A stretch of 64,000 bases of DNA from an uncultured Anaeromassilibacillus sp. (lineage in GTDB: Bacteria; Bacillota; Clostridia; Oscillospirales; Acutalibacteraceae). The stretch is taken from contig CAKNKY010000001.1 in the NCBI GenBank assembly GCA_930987725.1, positions 124,001-188,000 of the forward strand, given 5' to 3'. Under the pieces are notes generated by a model. The model was not told the DNA's origin. It searched no databases and saw nothing but the letters and a program-made list of their open reading frames with translations. A program made the position numbers and the translations under genes. This document shows, piece by piece, positions 47,906 to 56,498 of the stretch. Each line of letters opens with the position of its first letter. The stretch's first letter is position 1.

Positions 47906-47959
47906 CCGGCCGCCTGCCGCGCGAAAGCGGCGTGCATTTTGCGATTGGATTTTGGAAGA

Positions 47960-49090
47960 TCAGTCTTCCCCGTAATGGCCGAGGGCTCCAAGGCTCTGCG
48001 CCTTCAGATAGGCGTTGATGAAACCATCGAGATCGCCGTCCATGACAGCGCTGATATTGCCGTTTTCGTAACCGGTGCGGTGATCCTTTACGAGCGTGTA
48101 GGGCATAAACACATAGGAACGGATCTGGCTGCCCCAGGCAATCTCCTTCTGATCGCCCTTGATGTCCTCAATTTTCTCGAGGTGCTCGCGCTCCTTGATT
48201 TCCAGCAGCTTCGACTTCAGCATACGCATGGCGACGTCGCGGTTCTGGTACTGGCTGCGCTCCACCTGGCAGGACACGACGATGCCCGTGGGAATGTGGA
48301 TGAGGCGGACGGCAGAGGAGGTCTTGTTGACCTTCTGGCCGCCGGCGCCGCTTGCGCGGTATACTTCCATCTTGATGTCGTCGGGGTTGATCTCCACCTC
48401 GACGGTGTCGTCGATCTCCGGCATGACCTCCAGCGACGCGAAGGAGGTGTGGCGGCGGCCGGACGCATCGAACGGCGAGACGCGCACGAGGCGGTGCACA
48501 CCGTTTTCGCTCTTCAAAAAGCCGTAAGCGTTCTCGCCCTCGATCAGGATGCTGGCGCTCTTGAGGCCGGCTTCCTCGCCGTCGAGGTAATCGAGCGTTG
48601 TTACCTTGTAGCCGTGACGTTCCGCCCAGCGGTTGTACATGCGGTAAAGCATCTCGGCCCAGTCCTGCGCCTCCGTGCCGCCGGCGCCGGCATGGAAGGT
48701 GAGAATCGCGTTCTTCGAATCGTATTCGCCTGTGAGAAGCGTGGAGAGGCGCTGCTCCTCGAGCGAAGATTTGACCTTGGCCAGTTCCTCCTGTGCTTCC
48801 GGCAACAGGGAGAGATCGCCCTCCTCGTTTGCGAGATCCACGAGGGCCAGGGCGTCCTCATAGGTGGACTGCAGCTTTTCATAGGCCGCTATCTTGTTTT
48901 TCAGGTAACTGGAGCGCTGCAGGACCTTCTGCGAGCGCTGTGCGTCATCCCAGAAGCCGGGCTCCGATGCCTTCATGTCGAGCTCGGCGGCCTCGTTGGC
49001 CATCGCCTTCAGCCCGAGAGCCTCAGAGAGATCCTTCAGCTCCGGCTCCAACCCTTCCAGCTCAAGCCGAATTTCATCAAATTGCAGCAT
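47960..49090 (-). CDS. prfB: Peptide chain release factor 2
   Basis: 376 residues; releases chains at UGA and UAA. The stop-recognition tripeptide SPF is in RLVRVSPFDASGRRHTSF, and the catalytic GGQ is in ASGAGGQKVNKTSSAVR. The whole protein is read in one frame: there is no in-frame UGA near codon 25, so the programmed +1 frameshift that autoregulates RF2 in many bacteria is absent. AAAGG lies 14-15 nt before the ATG. Near-consensus promoter at 49186-49214. Confidence 0.95.
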   Translation of the reverse strand: MLQFDEIRLELEGLEPELKDLSEALGLKAMANEAAELDMKASEPGFWDDAQRSQKVLQRSSYLKNKIAAYEKLQSTYEDALALVDLANEEGDLSLLPEAQEELAKVKSSLEEQRLSTLLTGEYDSKNAILTFHAGAGGTEAQDWAEMLYRMYNRWAERHGYKVTTLDYLDGEEAGLKSASILIEGENAYGFLKSENGVHRLVRVSPFDASGRRHTSFASLEVMPEIDDTVEVEINPDDIKMEVYRASGAGGQKVNKTSSAVRLIHIPTGIVVSCQVERSQYQNRDVAMRMLKSKLLEIKEREHLEKIEDIKGDQKEIAWGSQIRSYVFMPYTLVKDHRTGYENGNISAVMDGDLDGFINAYLKAQSLGALGHYGED

Positions 49091-49185
49091 ATTCGGTCAC
49101 ACAAACCTTTCCAGGCCGGCCCCAACGGGCAGCGGCCGATTTTAAAGAATCTTTTGCCCGCCTTGGCGGCAGCGCATACATTTAT

Positions 49186-49214
49186 ATTATATGGGATTTC
49201 AAAAGAAATGTAAA
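49186..49214 (-). promoter_or_regulatory. prfB promoter
   Basis: Minus-strand TTTACA, 17 nt, TATAAT; predicted start near 49179, leader of about 90 nt. Confidence 0.82.
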
Positions 49215-49284
49215 GCGCGGCCCCCTTCTTTCCGGCATTTCCTCGAAAAATTGTGAATAACGTGAAAACTTCCCCATTTTCAAG

Positions 49285-49313
49285 TTGCAGTTTTTCGAAA
49301 AAAAATATACAAT
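49285..49313 (+). promoter_or_regulatory. Promoter of the RING-finger protein and galU
   Basis: TTGCAG at 49285-49290, 17-nt AT-rich spacer, TACAAT at 49308-49313. Confidence 0.7.
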
Positions 49314-49452
49314 AGATCCAGTTTCCGCGGACCTCCCTGCATCGCCGGGCAAAGAGCGCCGGCCTTTGCCGGGAAAGCACAGGCCGCGCGGCGCCGGTGT
49401 GCCGGGTTTTTGCCCGCTGCTCCGGGAAGTTCCTTTAGGGAGGATCGGCCTT

Positions 49453-50565
49453 ATGATTGATTACACCGGTATTCAGTGCCCTGTGTGCGGCAAGCCCTTC
49501 ACCGCGGACGACGACATCGTTGTCTGCCCGGAATGCGGCGCACCCTATCACCGGCATTGTTACCAGCAAACCGGGCGCTGCCGTTTCGCAGACAAGCACG
49601 GGACAGGGGAAGCGTGGCAGCCGCCGCGCGCCGGTTCCGCTCAGGGAGACACAGAGGAAAAACGATGCCCACGCTGCGGAAAGGCTAACCCGCCGGGGGC
49701 ACTGTTCTGCGATCATTGCGGCATGTCGCTGACGGAGGATCCGCCGGTCGGCCCGCAGAACAACTACGGGCAATTCAACAGCCGGTACGGCGCTTCCCCT
49801 TCCTCCACCGACTATCCGCCCGGACAGCAGCCGTTTGCAGGCCAGCCGTATGGCCGGCCGAACGGCGGACCTCAGGGGCAGAACGGGCAGCCGCCGTTCC
49901 AGGGCGGGCCTGCCCCCTTCTATTTTGATCCGCTGGGCGGAGTCAGCCCGGATGAGGATTTCGACGGCGTGCCGGCCTCCGACATGGCAAAGCTGGTGCA
50001 GGCCAACACGCAGTATTACCTTCCCGTTTTTGTGAATCGGGAACGGTATGGCCGCCGCCGCTTCCATTTCTGCGCTTTTCTGTGCACGGGCGGCTGGCTC
50101 CTTTACCGGAAGCAGTATAAGCTCGGCGCGCTGATCACGGCGATCATGGCGGCGCTCTACTGCATTTCCATCTATTGTTCCTACGCCTCCGGCGATCTGG
50201 TCCTGCGGCTGATGAGCGAAGCCGGAATCAATCTGGAAACGATGGCGCCCTCCTCTGAGCAAATTCTGCTGCTCGGCCAGCTCCTTCTGAAGCAGCCGGC
50301 CGGGAATCTGGCGCTCATCATTCTGCCGCGCATTATCAATCTGGTGCAGCTTGTCATCATGATTGTGATGGGTATCAAGGCAAACGCAATCTATCAGAAA
50401 TTCTGCGTGACAAAAATAAAAACCATTTACACGCAATTTCCCGAGCCGTCTGACCGGGAGCTCCAGCTGCGCGCGCAGGGCGGCGTCAACACGCCCCTTG
50501 CCATCTGCCTGATGATTGCTTACATGCTTGCCACGTATCTTCCGCGTCTGTTCCTGTTCCTGTGA
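49453..50565 (+). CDS. Membrane protein with prokaryotic RING finger and zinc ribbon
   Basis: 370 residues. Residues 8-45 (IQCPVCGKPFTADDD, VVCPECGAPYHRHCY) give a C4HC3-like cross-brace of the prokaryotic RING type. A second ribbon near 76-96 (CPRCGKANPPGALFCDHCG) follows. Residues 100-165 are a Gly/Pro/Gln-rich linker, and the C-terminal part has about four hydrophobic helices (about 210-265, 300-325, 345-370). The zinc fingers should face the cytoplasm. The function is unknown. GGGAGGA lies 8 nt before the ATG at 49453. 31 bp before galU, so probably one operon. Confidence 0.8.
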   Translation: MIDYTGIQCPVCGKPFTADDDIVVCPECGAPYHRHCYQQTGRCRFADKHGTGEAWQPPRAGSAQGDTEEKRCPRCGKANPPGALFCDHCGMSLTEDPPVGPQNNYGQFNSRYGASPSSTDYPPGQQPFAGQPYGRPNGGPQGQNGQPPFQGGPAPFYFDPLGGVSPDEDFDGVPASDMAKLVQANTQYYLPVFVNRERYGRRRFHFCAFLCTGGWLLYRKQYKLGALITAIMAALYCISIYCSYASGDLVLRLMSEAGINLETMAPSSEQILLLGQLLLKQPAGNLALIILPRIINLVQLVIMIVMGIKANAIYQKFCVTKIKTIYTQFPEPSDRELQLRAQGGVNTPLAICLMIAYMLATYLPRLFLFL

Positions 50566-50596
50566 ACGAAAGAATATAGAAAGAGGGTAACGTTAC

Positions 50597-51472
50597 ATGA
50601 AAATCACAAAAGCAGTTATCCCCGCAGCCGGCTTGGGCACACGCGTGCTGCCGGCCACAAAATCCATGCCGAAGGAAATGCTCCCGATTGTGGACAAGCC
50701 TGCCATTCAGTACATTGTGGAGGAGGCTGTCCGCTCCGGCATCACGGACATTCTCATCATCACAAACCGCGGCAAGGGCCTGATCGAGGATCATTTCGAC
50801 CGTGTCCCGGAGCTTGAGGCGAAACTGATGAGCGGCGGCCCGCAGAAGGAAGCCATTCTGCGGGAAGTGGTGGACATTTCCCACCTTGCCAACATTTATT
50901 TTGTGCGCCAGAAGGAGACGCGCGGCCTGGGCCACGCCGTGAGCCGGGCCCGCTCCTTTGTGGGAAACGAGCCGTTTGCCGTGCTCTACGGCGATGACGT
51001 CATTCTGGGAGAGGATCCCGCCTGCGGCCAGCTGATACGCGCCTATGAGGAATTCGGCGTGGGTGTGCTCGGCGTGAAGCAGGTAACGCCGGAGGCCATC
51101 ACAAAATACAGCTCGCTCAAGGTGGAGCCGATCCGCGACAATTACTTCCGCTGCACCGACATGATCGAAAAACCGGCGCCGGATCAGATTATGTCTCTGT
51201 ATTCCATTCTGGGCCGCTGCGTGCTCACGCCTGATATCTTTGACATCATCGACAATACGCCGCCCGGAGCCGGCGGGGAGATCCAGCTCACCGACGCCAT
51301 GTGCACCATGGCGCGCCGCAGCGGCATGGTGGCCGTGGATTTCACGGGCACGCGCTATGACATGGGCAACAAGCTTGGCATCATGCAAGCCTCATGTGAA
51401 GTGGCGCTCCGTCACCCGGAAATCGGTGCGGAGTTCCGCAAATATCTCAAGGAACTGGCTAAAACACTGTAA
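50597..51472 (+). CDS. galU: UTP-glucose-1-phosphate uridylyltransferase
   Basis: 291 residues; makes UDP-glucose for cell-surface glycans, glycolipids and galactose use. The nucleotide loop is PAAGLGTRVLPATKSMPKEM (about 9-28). VDKPAIQYIVEEAV, YGDDVILGEDP, MIEKP and GGEIQLTDA follow as in bacterial GalU. Usual length. A GAGGG site lies 9 nt before the ATG. Second gene after the RING-finger protein. Confidence 0.95.
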   Translation: MKITKAVIPAAGLGTRVLPATKSMPKEMLPIVDKPAIQYIVEEAVRSGITDILIITNRGKGLIEDHFDRVPELEAKLMSGGPQKEAILREVVDISHLANIYFVRQKETRGLGHAVSRARSFVGNEPFAVLYGDDVILGEDPACGQLIRAYEEFGVGVLGVKQVTPEAITKYSSLKVEPIRDNYFRCTDMIEKPAPDQIMSLYSILGRCVLTPDIFDIIDNTPPGAGGEIQLTDAMCTMARRSGMVAVDFTGTRYDMGNKLGIMQASCEVALRHPEIGAEFRKYLKELAKTL

Positions 51473-51505
51473 TCCGGTATCCCTGCAAAAGGAGGATGCT
51501 ACAAA

Positions 51506-51544
51506 ATGAAGAGGAAACAGCATACTGCAAAAAAGCCATCATAG
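51506..51544 (+). CDS. Possible 12-residue basic peptide (leader-like)
   Basis: An excellent AAAGGAGG site, 10 nt before an ATG, leads a 12-codon frame, MKRKQHTAKKPS, that ends just before the terminator at 51552. It lies 33 bp after galU. The peptide is short and may be chance, or a coupling or sORF product. Confidence 0.25.
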   Translation: MKRKQHTAKKPS

Positions 51545-51551
51545 ATCAGAG

Positions 51552-51604
51552 AAACCGGCCCCGAAAAGAAGCTGCTTTGCTTCCTTTGGAGGCCGGTTTT
51601 GTGC
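51552..51604 (+). terminator. galU terminator
   Basis: AAACCGGCC pairs with GGCCGGTTT, enclosing a second stem GAAGC/GCTTC, followed by TTTTG on the plus strand. It faces the end of the sda operon. Confidence 0.82.
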
Positions 51605-51667
51605 ATTATTTGGGAAGAGGGAGCTATTTTGCGGCAGCCCCTTTTGATTGGAAACCAAAGAACCGGT

Positions 51668-52531
51668 TCAGCGGCGGCAGCGTGCACAGGCGGAAGGCGC
51701 GGCGGCACAGCCCCCGAGCGCCGTTTCGCGCAGCTCCGGCGGAATGCGGCGGCCCACAGCGGCCATGGTGTCGAGCATTTCATCGAACGGGATGAGGGCG
51801 GAAACACCGCTGAGCGCCAGTTCCGCCGCGGCCAGGGCGTTCGCCACGCCGGAGGCATTGCGGATCTGGCAGGGATACTCCACGAGGCCGCCGACCGGAT
51901 CGCACACAAGTCCCAGCATGTTGGCCAGCACGGTGGAAGCGGCGGAGAGACACTGCTGCGGCTTGCCGCCGAGCAGTTCCACCGCGGCCGATGCGGCCAT
52001 GGCGGCGGCCACGCCCACCTCTGCCTGACAGCCGCCCACCGCGCCGGCCACCGTTGCATTTCGCATGGCGAGATAGCCCACGGCACCCGCGTTGAACAGC
52101 GCGTCCACAATGCGGCCGTCCGGCAGGCTGTGCTCATCCTGCAAAGCGAGGAGCACGCCCGGCACGACGCCGGCCGAGCCGGCCGTCGGGGCCGCCACAA
52201 TCAGGCCCATGGAGGCGTTCGTTTCCAGCACTGCCACGGCATACATCATGGCCCGCGAGAGCAGTGTGCCGCAGGCGCACGCCCCCTGATCGGCATGGCG
52301 GTGCAATTTCTGCGCCTCGCCGCCAATGAGGCCGCCCATGGACGGAACGGGGTGATCGATCGGCCGGGCCGCCGCGTTGCGCATGATCTCCAGCGCGCGC
52401 TGCATCCGGTTTTCCGCCTCTGCGCGCGTCAGGCCGCCCTCCTCCGTTTCGCGGCGGCGCATGACCTCCGAGATCGGAAGGCTTTCCCGGCGGCAGAGTT
52501 CCAGAAGTTCCTTTCCGGTTTTAAAATCCAT
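51668..52531 (-). CDS. sdaAA: L-serine dehydratase, iron-sulfur type, alpha subunit
   Basis: 287 residues; with the beta subunit it deaminates L-serine to pyruvate and ammonia using an oxygen-labile [4Fe-4S] cluster. SMGGLIGGEAQKLH, APTAGSAGVVPG, GGCQAEVGVAAAMAASA and GLVCDPVGGLVEYPCQIRNA carry the substrate and cluster Cys residues. Expected length. A GGGGG site lies 8 nt before the ATG at 52531. It starts 17 bp after the beta gene. Confidence 0.94.
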   Translation of the reverse strand: MDFKTGKELLELCRRESLPISEVMRRRETEEGGLTRAEAENRMQRALEIMRNAAARPIDHPVPSMGGLIGGEAQKLHRHADQGACACGTLLSRAMMYAVAVLETNASMGLIVAAPTAGSAGVVPGVLLALQDEHSLPDGRIVDALFNAGAVGYLAMRNATVAGAVGGCQAEVGVAAAMAASAAVELLGGKPQQCLSAASTVLANMLGLVCDPVGGLVEYPCQIRNASGVANALAAAELALSGVSALIPFDEMLDTMAAVGRRIPPELRETALGGCAAAPSACARCRR

Positions 52532-52548
52532 GTGTGGTTCCCCCTTCC

Positions 52549-53217
52549 TCACGGCTCCAGAATCATGACATCGTACACGTGCGGATTTTCGCGCAGGGGA
52601 ACATCAATCCCCTCGGGGAAACGGCCGTCCGATTCCACGATGGTGTAGGCCGTGCGCCCTTTGGACTCGCGGTAAAGTCGCATGAAGGCGATGTTCACAC
52701 CGCTGTCGCTGAGCACCTTCGTGATGTGCGCCACCACGCCGGGCGTATCCTGCTGGACGACAATCACCGTGCTGTATTCGCCGGTGAAGTCGACCGAAAC
52801 GCCGTTGATGCGGGAAATGTGGACCTTTCCGCCGCCCAGCGATTCGCCGCGCACCTCCATGACCTTGCCGGCCTCATTCTTCATGCGGATGTCCACCGTG
52901 TTGGGGTGCACGTCCTTCTCCTCCTCGCTGGGGAGAAACGAATACGTCAGGCCCCGCTGCTCCGCGATGGCGAGCGAATTGCGGATGCGCACGTCGTCTG
53001 TGGAAAAGCCCATGACGCCGCCGAGCAGGGCGCGATCCGTGCCATGGCCGAGATACGTTTTCGCAAACGAGCCGTGAAGCGTGAAGGAAACGCTTCGCAG
53101 CGGCGGCGCGATCAGCTTCTGCGCCAGAAAGGCAAGCACGGCCGCCCCCGCCGTGTGAGAGCTGGAGGGGCCTATCATATTGGGTCCGATCACATCAAAA
53201 ACACTGAGAAAAGCCAT
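52549..53217 (-). CDS. sdaAB: L-serine dehydratase, iron-sulfur type, beta subunit
   Basis: 222 residues. The N-terminal part (SVFDVIGPNMIGPSSSHTAG, about 5-24) is the serine dehydratase beta fold, and the C-terminal 75 residues are an ACT domain (VIVVQQDTPGVVAHITKVL) thought to sense serine. First gene of the two-gene operon. Of two adjacent ATG codons, the one at 53217 is better spaced from AAAGGAG. Upstream a minus-strand TTGCGC, 17 nt, TACCAT is a weak promoter candidate. Confidence 0.94.
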   Translation of the reverse strand: MAFLSVFDVIGPNMIGPSSSHTAGAAVLAFLAQKLIAPPLRSVSFTLHGSFAKTYLGHGTDRALLGGVMGFSTDDVRIRNSLAIAEQRGLTYSFLPSEEEKDVHPNTVDIRMKNEAGKVMEVRGESLGGGKVHISRINGVSVDFTGEYSTVIVVQQDTPGVVAHITKVLSDSGVNIAFMRLYRESKGRTAYTIVESDGRFPEGIDVPLRENPHVYDVMILEP

Positions 53218-53311
53218 CATCTGCTCCTTTTTCCATAACCGAAAAGCCAAAATACCGCGGGACGAACCTGCAGCCATTTTTATGGTATCATATTCCAAGC
53301 GGCGGCGCAAT

Positions 53312-53341
53312 CGCTTTCCCGCGCAAAACCGCGGGAAAGCG
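53312..53341. terminator. Perfect hairpin between divergent sda and rpsF promoters
   Basis: CGCTTTCCCGCG pairs perfectly with CGCGGGAAAGCG around a 6-nt loop, followed by GTTCTTTTC on the plus strand. No plus-strand gene lies just upstream, so it may insulate the rpsF promoter from read-through. Confidence 0.5.
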
Positions 53342-53362
53342 GTTCTTTTCGGGATTTTCCGC

Positions 53363-53391
53363 TTGACTTGCGGCCAACCGGCTGGTATAAT
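53363..53391 (+). promoter_or_regulatory. rpsF-ssb-rpsR promoter
   Basis: TTGACT at 53363-53368, 17-nt spacer, TATAAT at 53386-53391; the start is about 80 nt before rpsF. Confidence 0.88.
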
Positions 53392-53477
53392 AGTTTGCGT
53401 TAATCGCAGCCCTGCGATTTTCTATCCTTGCTCCGCGCCTTGCCGCGGGGCCAAACGTCCAAAAGGAGGTGCAACCA

Positions 53478-53774
53478 ATGCCTGATGTAAACCATTCCTA
53501 TGAAACTGTGTTCATCCTTTCCACAAAGCTGGGGGACGACGGCATTGCCGCGCTCGTTGAGAAGTTTAAGAACCTCATCGCGGCGAACGGTACGGTCGAC
53601 AGTGTTGACGAGTGGGGCAAGCGCCGCTTGGCCTATGAGATCAACAAGGAAACCGAAGGGTACTACGCTCTGATCAATTTCACCAGCCCGGCCTCTTTCA
53701 CGGCCGAACTGGACCGCGTGTACAAGATCACCGACGGCGTCCTGCGTTCCCTGATCGTCAAGAAAGACGCGTAA
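53478..53774 (+). CDS. rpsF: 30S ribosomal protein S6
   Basis: 98 residues, normal length. YETVFILSTKLGDDG, GTVDSVDEWGKRRLAYEINK and YYALINFTSP are the S6 fold; it binds S18 on the 30S platform. AGGAGG lies 8 nt before the ATG at 53478; a GTG three codons upstream is too close. First gene of the conserved rpsF-ssb-rpsR operon. Confidence 0.97.
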   Translation: MPDVNHSYETVFILSTKLGDDGIAALVEKFKNLIAANGTVDSVDEWGKRRLAYEINKETEGYYALINFTSPASFTAELDRVYKITDGVLRSLIVKKDA

Positions 53775-53798
53775 GGCGCGGAAAGGGGAGTGACCGGA

Positions 53799-54284
53799 AT
53801 GCTCAACGTTGCAGTGATTATGGGCCGCTTGGTGGCTGATCCCGAGCTGCGGCACACGTCCGGCGACTTGGCCGTGACGAGCTTTACCGTAGCGGTTGAT
53901 CGCACGTCCGGAAGATCCGGAGCGGACCGCCAGACGTCCTTCATCGATGTGGTGGCATGGCGCAGCCAGGCCGAATTTGTGTGCAAGTATTTCCACAAGG
54001 GCCAGATGATCGTCGTGCAGGGGTACATTCAGACCCGCAGCTACACCGACCGTGAAGGCGTGAAACGCAAGGCGTTTGAGATTGTGGCAAACAATGTGGA
54101 ATTCGGCGAGCCCAAGCGCGACAGCTACGGCACACCGCCGGAGCCGACCGACTATTCGAGTTCCCAGCCCTCTTATCAGAACTCCCGCCCCGCCCCGGCC
54201 ATTGATCAGCCCGCCCCCGCTTACACAAGCGGCGACACGGGCGATTTCGAGGAGATTCCGACAGACGACGATCTCCCGTTCTGA
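53799..54284 (+). CDS. ssb: Single-stranded DNA-binding protein
   Basis: 161 residues. The OB fold covers residues 1-105 (MLNVAVIMGRLVADPELRHT, FIDVVAWRSQAEFVCKYFHKG), followed by a Ser/Pro/Tyr-rich linker and the acidic DDDLPF tip that recruits partner proteins. AAAGGGGAG lies 8 nt before the ATG at 53799. Its place between rpsF and rpsR marks it as the main replicative SSB. Confidence 0.97.
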   Translation: MLNVAVIMGRLVADPELRHTSGDLAVTSFTVAVDRTSGRSGADRQTSFIDVVAWRSQAEFVCKYFHKGQMIVVQGYIQTRSYTDREGVKRKAFEIVANNVEFGEPKRDSYGTPPEPTDYSSSQPSYQNSRPAPAIDQPAPAYTSGDTGDFEEIPTDDDLPF

Positions 54285-54330
54285 CGGGCCGGACGCGTCC
54301 CGAAACATTGTGTAAAGGAGGCTTTTTCCC

Positions 54331-54579
54331 ATGGCTGAAAGAAGCGACAGACCTGAGCGCCGCGGGCGCAAGGGCCGTAAAAAGGTTTGCAGTTTCTGTG
54401 TTGACAAGATCGACACGATCGATTACAAGGACGTGGCGAAGCTTCGCCGTTTTATTTCCGAGCGCGCGAAGATTCTGCCCCGCCGTGTGACCGGCACGTG
54501 CGCACGCCATCAGCGTGAGCTGACGGTCGCCATCAAGCGTGCCCGTCATCTGGCTCTGCTGCCCTTCAGCAGCGACTGA
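54331..54579 (+). CDS. rpsR: 30S ribosomal protein S18 (zinc-binding form)
   Basis: 82 residues. [15 protein letters not shown] and [20 protein letters not shown] match S18. Three Cys plus the nearby His are the metal-binding (C+) version found in Clostridia. AAAGGAGG lies 10 nt before the ATG. Last gene of the operon. Confidence 0.97.
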   Translation: MAERSDRPERRGRKGRKKVCSFCVDKIDTIDYKDVAKLRRFISERAKILPRRVTGTCARHQRELTVAIKRARHLALLPFSSD

Positions 54580-54608
54580 TCCTTCTGCTTATTTTTTAAC
54601 TCCAGTTG

Positions 54609-54653
54609 AAAAGCCGGCCGGGCAGTCCGTTTCGGACTGCCCGGCCGGCTTTT
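54609..54653. terminator. 21-bp perfect terminator between rpsR and the ABC importer
   Basis: AAAAGCCGGCCGGGCAGTCC onward pairs without mismatch over 21 bp around a 3-nt loop. T-runs at both ends of the stem make it suitable for both convergent operons. Confidence 0.95.
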
Positions 54654-54701
54654 GGCTTATAGAGCCTTTGTAAAAAAACAAAAAGACAGGATGGCAAAAG
54701 T

Positions 54702-55544
54702 TTACCCTTTCACTGCACCTTCGGTCAGGCCCGCAACAAAGAATCGGAACCCTACGATAAAGATCAGCACGCACGGCAGCAGCACCAGCACGATACCCGC
54801 CATCACGAGCGTGTAATCCGAAAATTCCAGCCCCTGCAGCATGGAAATCCCCACCTGAACGGTGCGCATCTCGTTTTTATCCGTCACAAGAAGGGGCCAG
54901 ACGTACTGGTTCCACGCCGTAACCATGGACAGGATGCCAAGGGAAGCCAGCGCATTGCCGGACATCGGGAGCAGGATGCGGACGAACAGCCGCAGCGGGC
55001 CGCAGCCGTCAATGGCGGCCGCCTCGTACATTTCGCGTGGGATGGAACGGAACTGCTGCCGCATGAGGAATACGCCGGCCGGCGAAAGGAGGAAGGGCAA
55101 AATCAGCCCCAGATAAGTGTTGCGCAGGCTGTGGCCAGCCACAAACAGGTAATTCGACAGCATGGTGGACTCAAACGGGATCATCATCCCGCCCAGGATC
55201 AGGACAAAGATTACATTTTGGAACGGCAAGTCCAGCCCTGTGAGCGCATACGCCGTTATGCTGGAAACAGCCAGCTGTATCGCTGTGATGAGCAAAGCCA
55301 TCGCGACGGTATTTTTCAGGAAGGTAAAGATGGGAATATTCCCTTCAAAAACGGAAACGTAGTTTTCCAGCGTGAATTGGCGCGGCAGGATGGACGCTTC
55401 GGCGGCATACAGCTCCGAGGCGCTCGTAAAGCTCATGGAGAAGATGCGCACCAGCGGGAACAGGTACACCAGGGCAACCGCAATCACCAGCAGCGCGCGC
55501 AGTCCGCCGCGGCGCAGAAAGCGCGCCGGCTTCCTCACCCTCAT
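54702..55544 (-). CDS. Carbohydrate ABC importer permease (UgpE/MalG type)
   Basis: 280 residues, six membrane helices. The coupling-helix EAA motif YEAAAIDGCGPLRLFVRILLP lies near 193-213, the position where the ATPase docks. GGMMIPFESTMLSNY is typical of the UgpE/AraQ branch. Its ATG overlaps the stop of the partner permease by 4 bp. Last gene of the operon. Confidence 0.92.
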   Translation of the reverse strand: MRVRKPARFLRRGGLRALLVIAVALVYLFPLVRIFSMSFTSASELYAAEASILPRQFTLENYVSVFEGNIPIFTFLKNTVAMALLITAIQLAVSSITAYALTGLDLPFQNVIFVLILGGMMIPFESTMLSNYLFVAGHSLRNTYLGLILPFLLSPAGVFLMRQQFRSIPREMYEAAAIDGCGPLRLFVRILLPMSGNALASLGILSMVTAWNQYVWPLLVTDKNEMRTVQVGISMLQGLEFSDYTLVMAGIVLVLLPCVLIFIVGFRFFVAGLTEGAVKG

Positions 55545-56488
55545 TGATAAAACACCCTCCTCTTTTCGCTCTTCATCTGGACCATGGTTACACCCAGCAG
55601 GATGAAGAACAGCAGGACCGACTTGGCTGCTGCCGGACTGAACTGATAATTGACAAACGCATCCCGGTAAATGGAGTACGACAGCACATCCGTTGCGCCG
55701 GACGGCCCGCCGCCCGTCATAATATTGATCGGCCCAAACGCCTGGAACGTTTGCAGTATATTCACTACGGTAAGGAAAAAAAGCGTGGGGGATACGCTTG
55801 GCAGCGTAATGTTCCGGAACACCTTCCAGCCGTCCGCGCCGTCGAGCGAGGCGCTCTCATAATAACTGACCGGCACGGCGCGCAGCGCCGCGCTCAGAAA
55901 GATAAAATCCATGGCGATAAGGTTCCAGTTTACAACCATCGCGACGCTGACCAACGCGAGTTCGCTGTCTAAATACCATTTAAGGTCCAGGCCCAGCAGC
56001 TCGTTCACCAGCCCCATGCTCGGTTCCAGCAGCGTCATGAACACCATCGTCACACAGGCGGAGGATACGGCAACCGGCATGGAAAACAGAACGTTTATCA
56101 GCCTGCCGCCCGGCATCCGCCCACGGCACAGCGCCGCCAGCGCCAGCGCAGCAGCCAGAGAAGGGAGCACCGTCAGGAGCACGAATTCCACCGAAACGAG
56201 GCAGCTGTTCCAAAATTCTTCGCCCGACAGCAGTGAACGGTACAGATCAAAACCACAAAACGCTACTGCCTGGCCCCGGATATTGGTCAGATGTACGCTG
56301 TTGTACAGCGTCTGGAAAAAAGCCCCGTACGAAAACTGCCACAAAAGGTACAGCGCAGGCAGAACGAACAAGATGCCGAGCAAGCGCTTTTCATGCCGCT
56401 TCCAGAACTGCGCCAGGCCGCCCCGAGCGGCCGCCGCGGCCTGATTTCCCCGCGCGGGGAAAAGTGTGTTTCGCTTCACGTTCTCCAT
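55541..56488 (-). CDS. Carbohydrate ABC importer permease (UgpA/MalF type)
   Basis: 315 residues with six membrane helices after a basic tail of about 30 residues. The EAA-like loop reads YYESASLDGADGWKVFRNITLP (near 225-246), and INIMTGGGPSGATDVLSY is the family's conserved C-terminal stretch. It pairs with the downstream permease. 10 bp after the binding-protein gene. Confidence 0.92.
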   Translation of the reverse strand: MENVKRNTLFPARGNQAAAAARGGLAQFWKRHEKRLLGILFVLPALYLLWQFSYGAFFQTLYNSVHLTNIRGQAVAFCGFDLYRSLLSGEEFWNSCLVSVEFVLLTVLPSLAAALALAALCRGRMPGGRLINVLFSMPVAVSSACVTMVFMTLLEPSMGLVNELLGLDLKWYLDSELALVSVAMVVNWNLIAMDFIFLSAALRAVPVSYYESASLDGADGWKVFRNITLPSVSPTLFFLTVVNILQTFQAFGPINIMTGGGPSGATDVLSYSIYRDAFVNYQFSPAAAKSVLLFFILLGVTMVQMKSEKRRVFYQ

Positions 56489-56498
56489 GCCGGCCTCC

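Larger units (their letters stand above)
47532..47959. other. Intergenic region with rnj promoter and long leader
   Basis: 428 bp. It holds an rnj leader of about 210 nt, the rnj promoter (47749-47778), and the 3' region of prfB with a poor terminator candidate (47874-47905). The frame of rnj stays open for 36 codons upstream but lacks a start signal. Confidence 0.6.
49091..49452. other. Intergenic region with divergent promoters (prfB / RING protein)
   Basis: 362 bp. Contains the prfB promoter (minus, 49186-49214) and the plus-strand promoter of the RING-finger protein (49285-49313) with a leader of about 130 nt. Nothing else recognised. Confidence 0.7.

Noticed and set aside
48980-49090. 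Programmed frameshift in prfB
   Set aside because: The gene is continuous in one frame and no in-frame UGA occurs near the expected codon.
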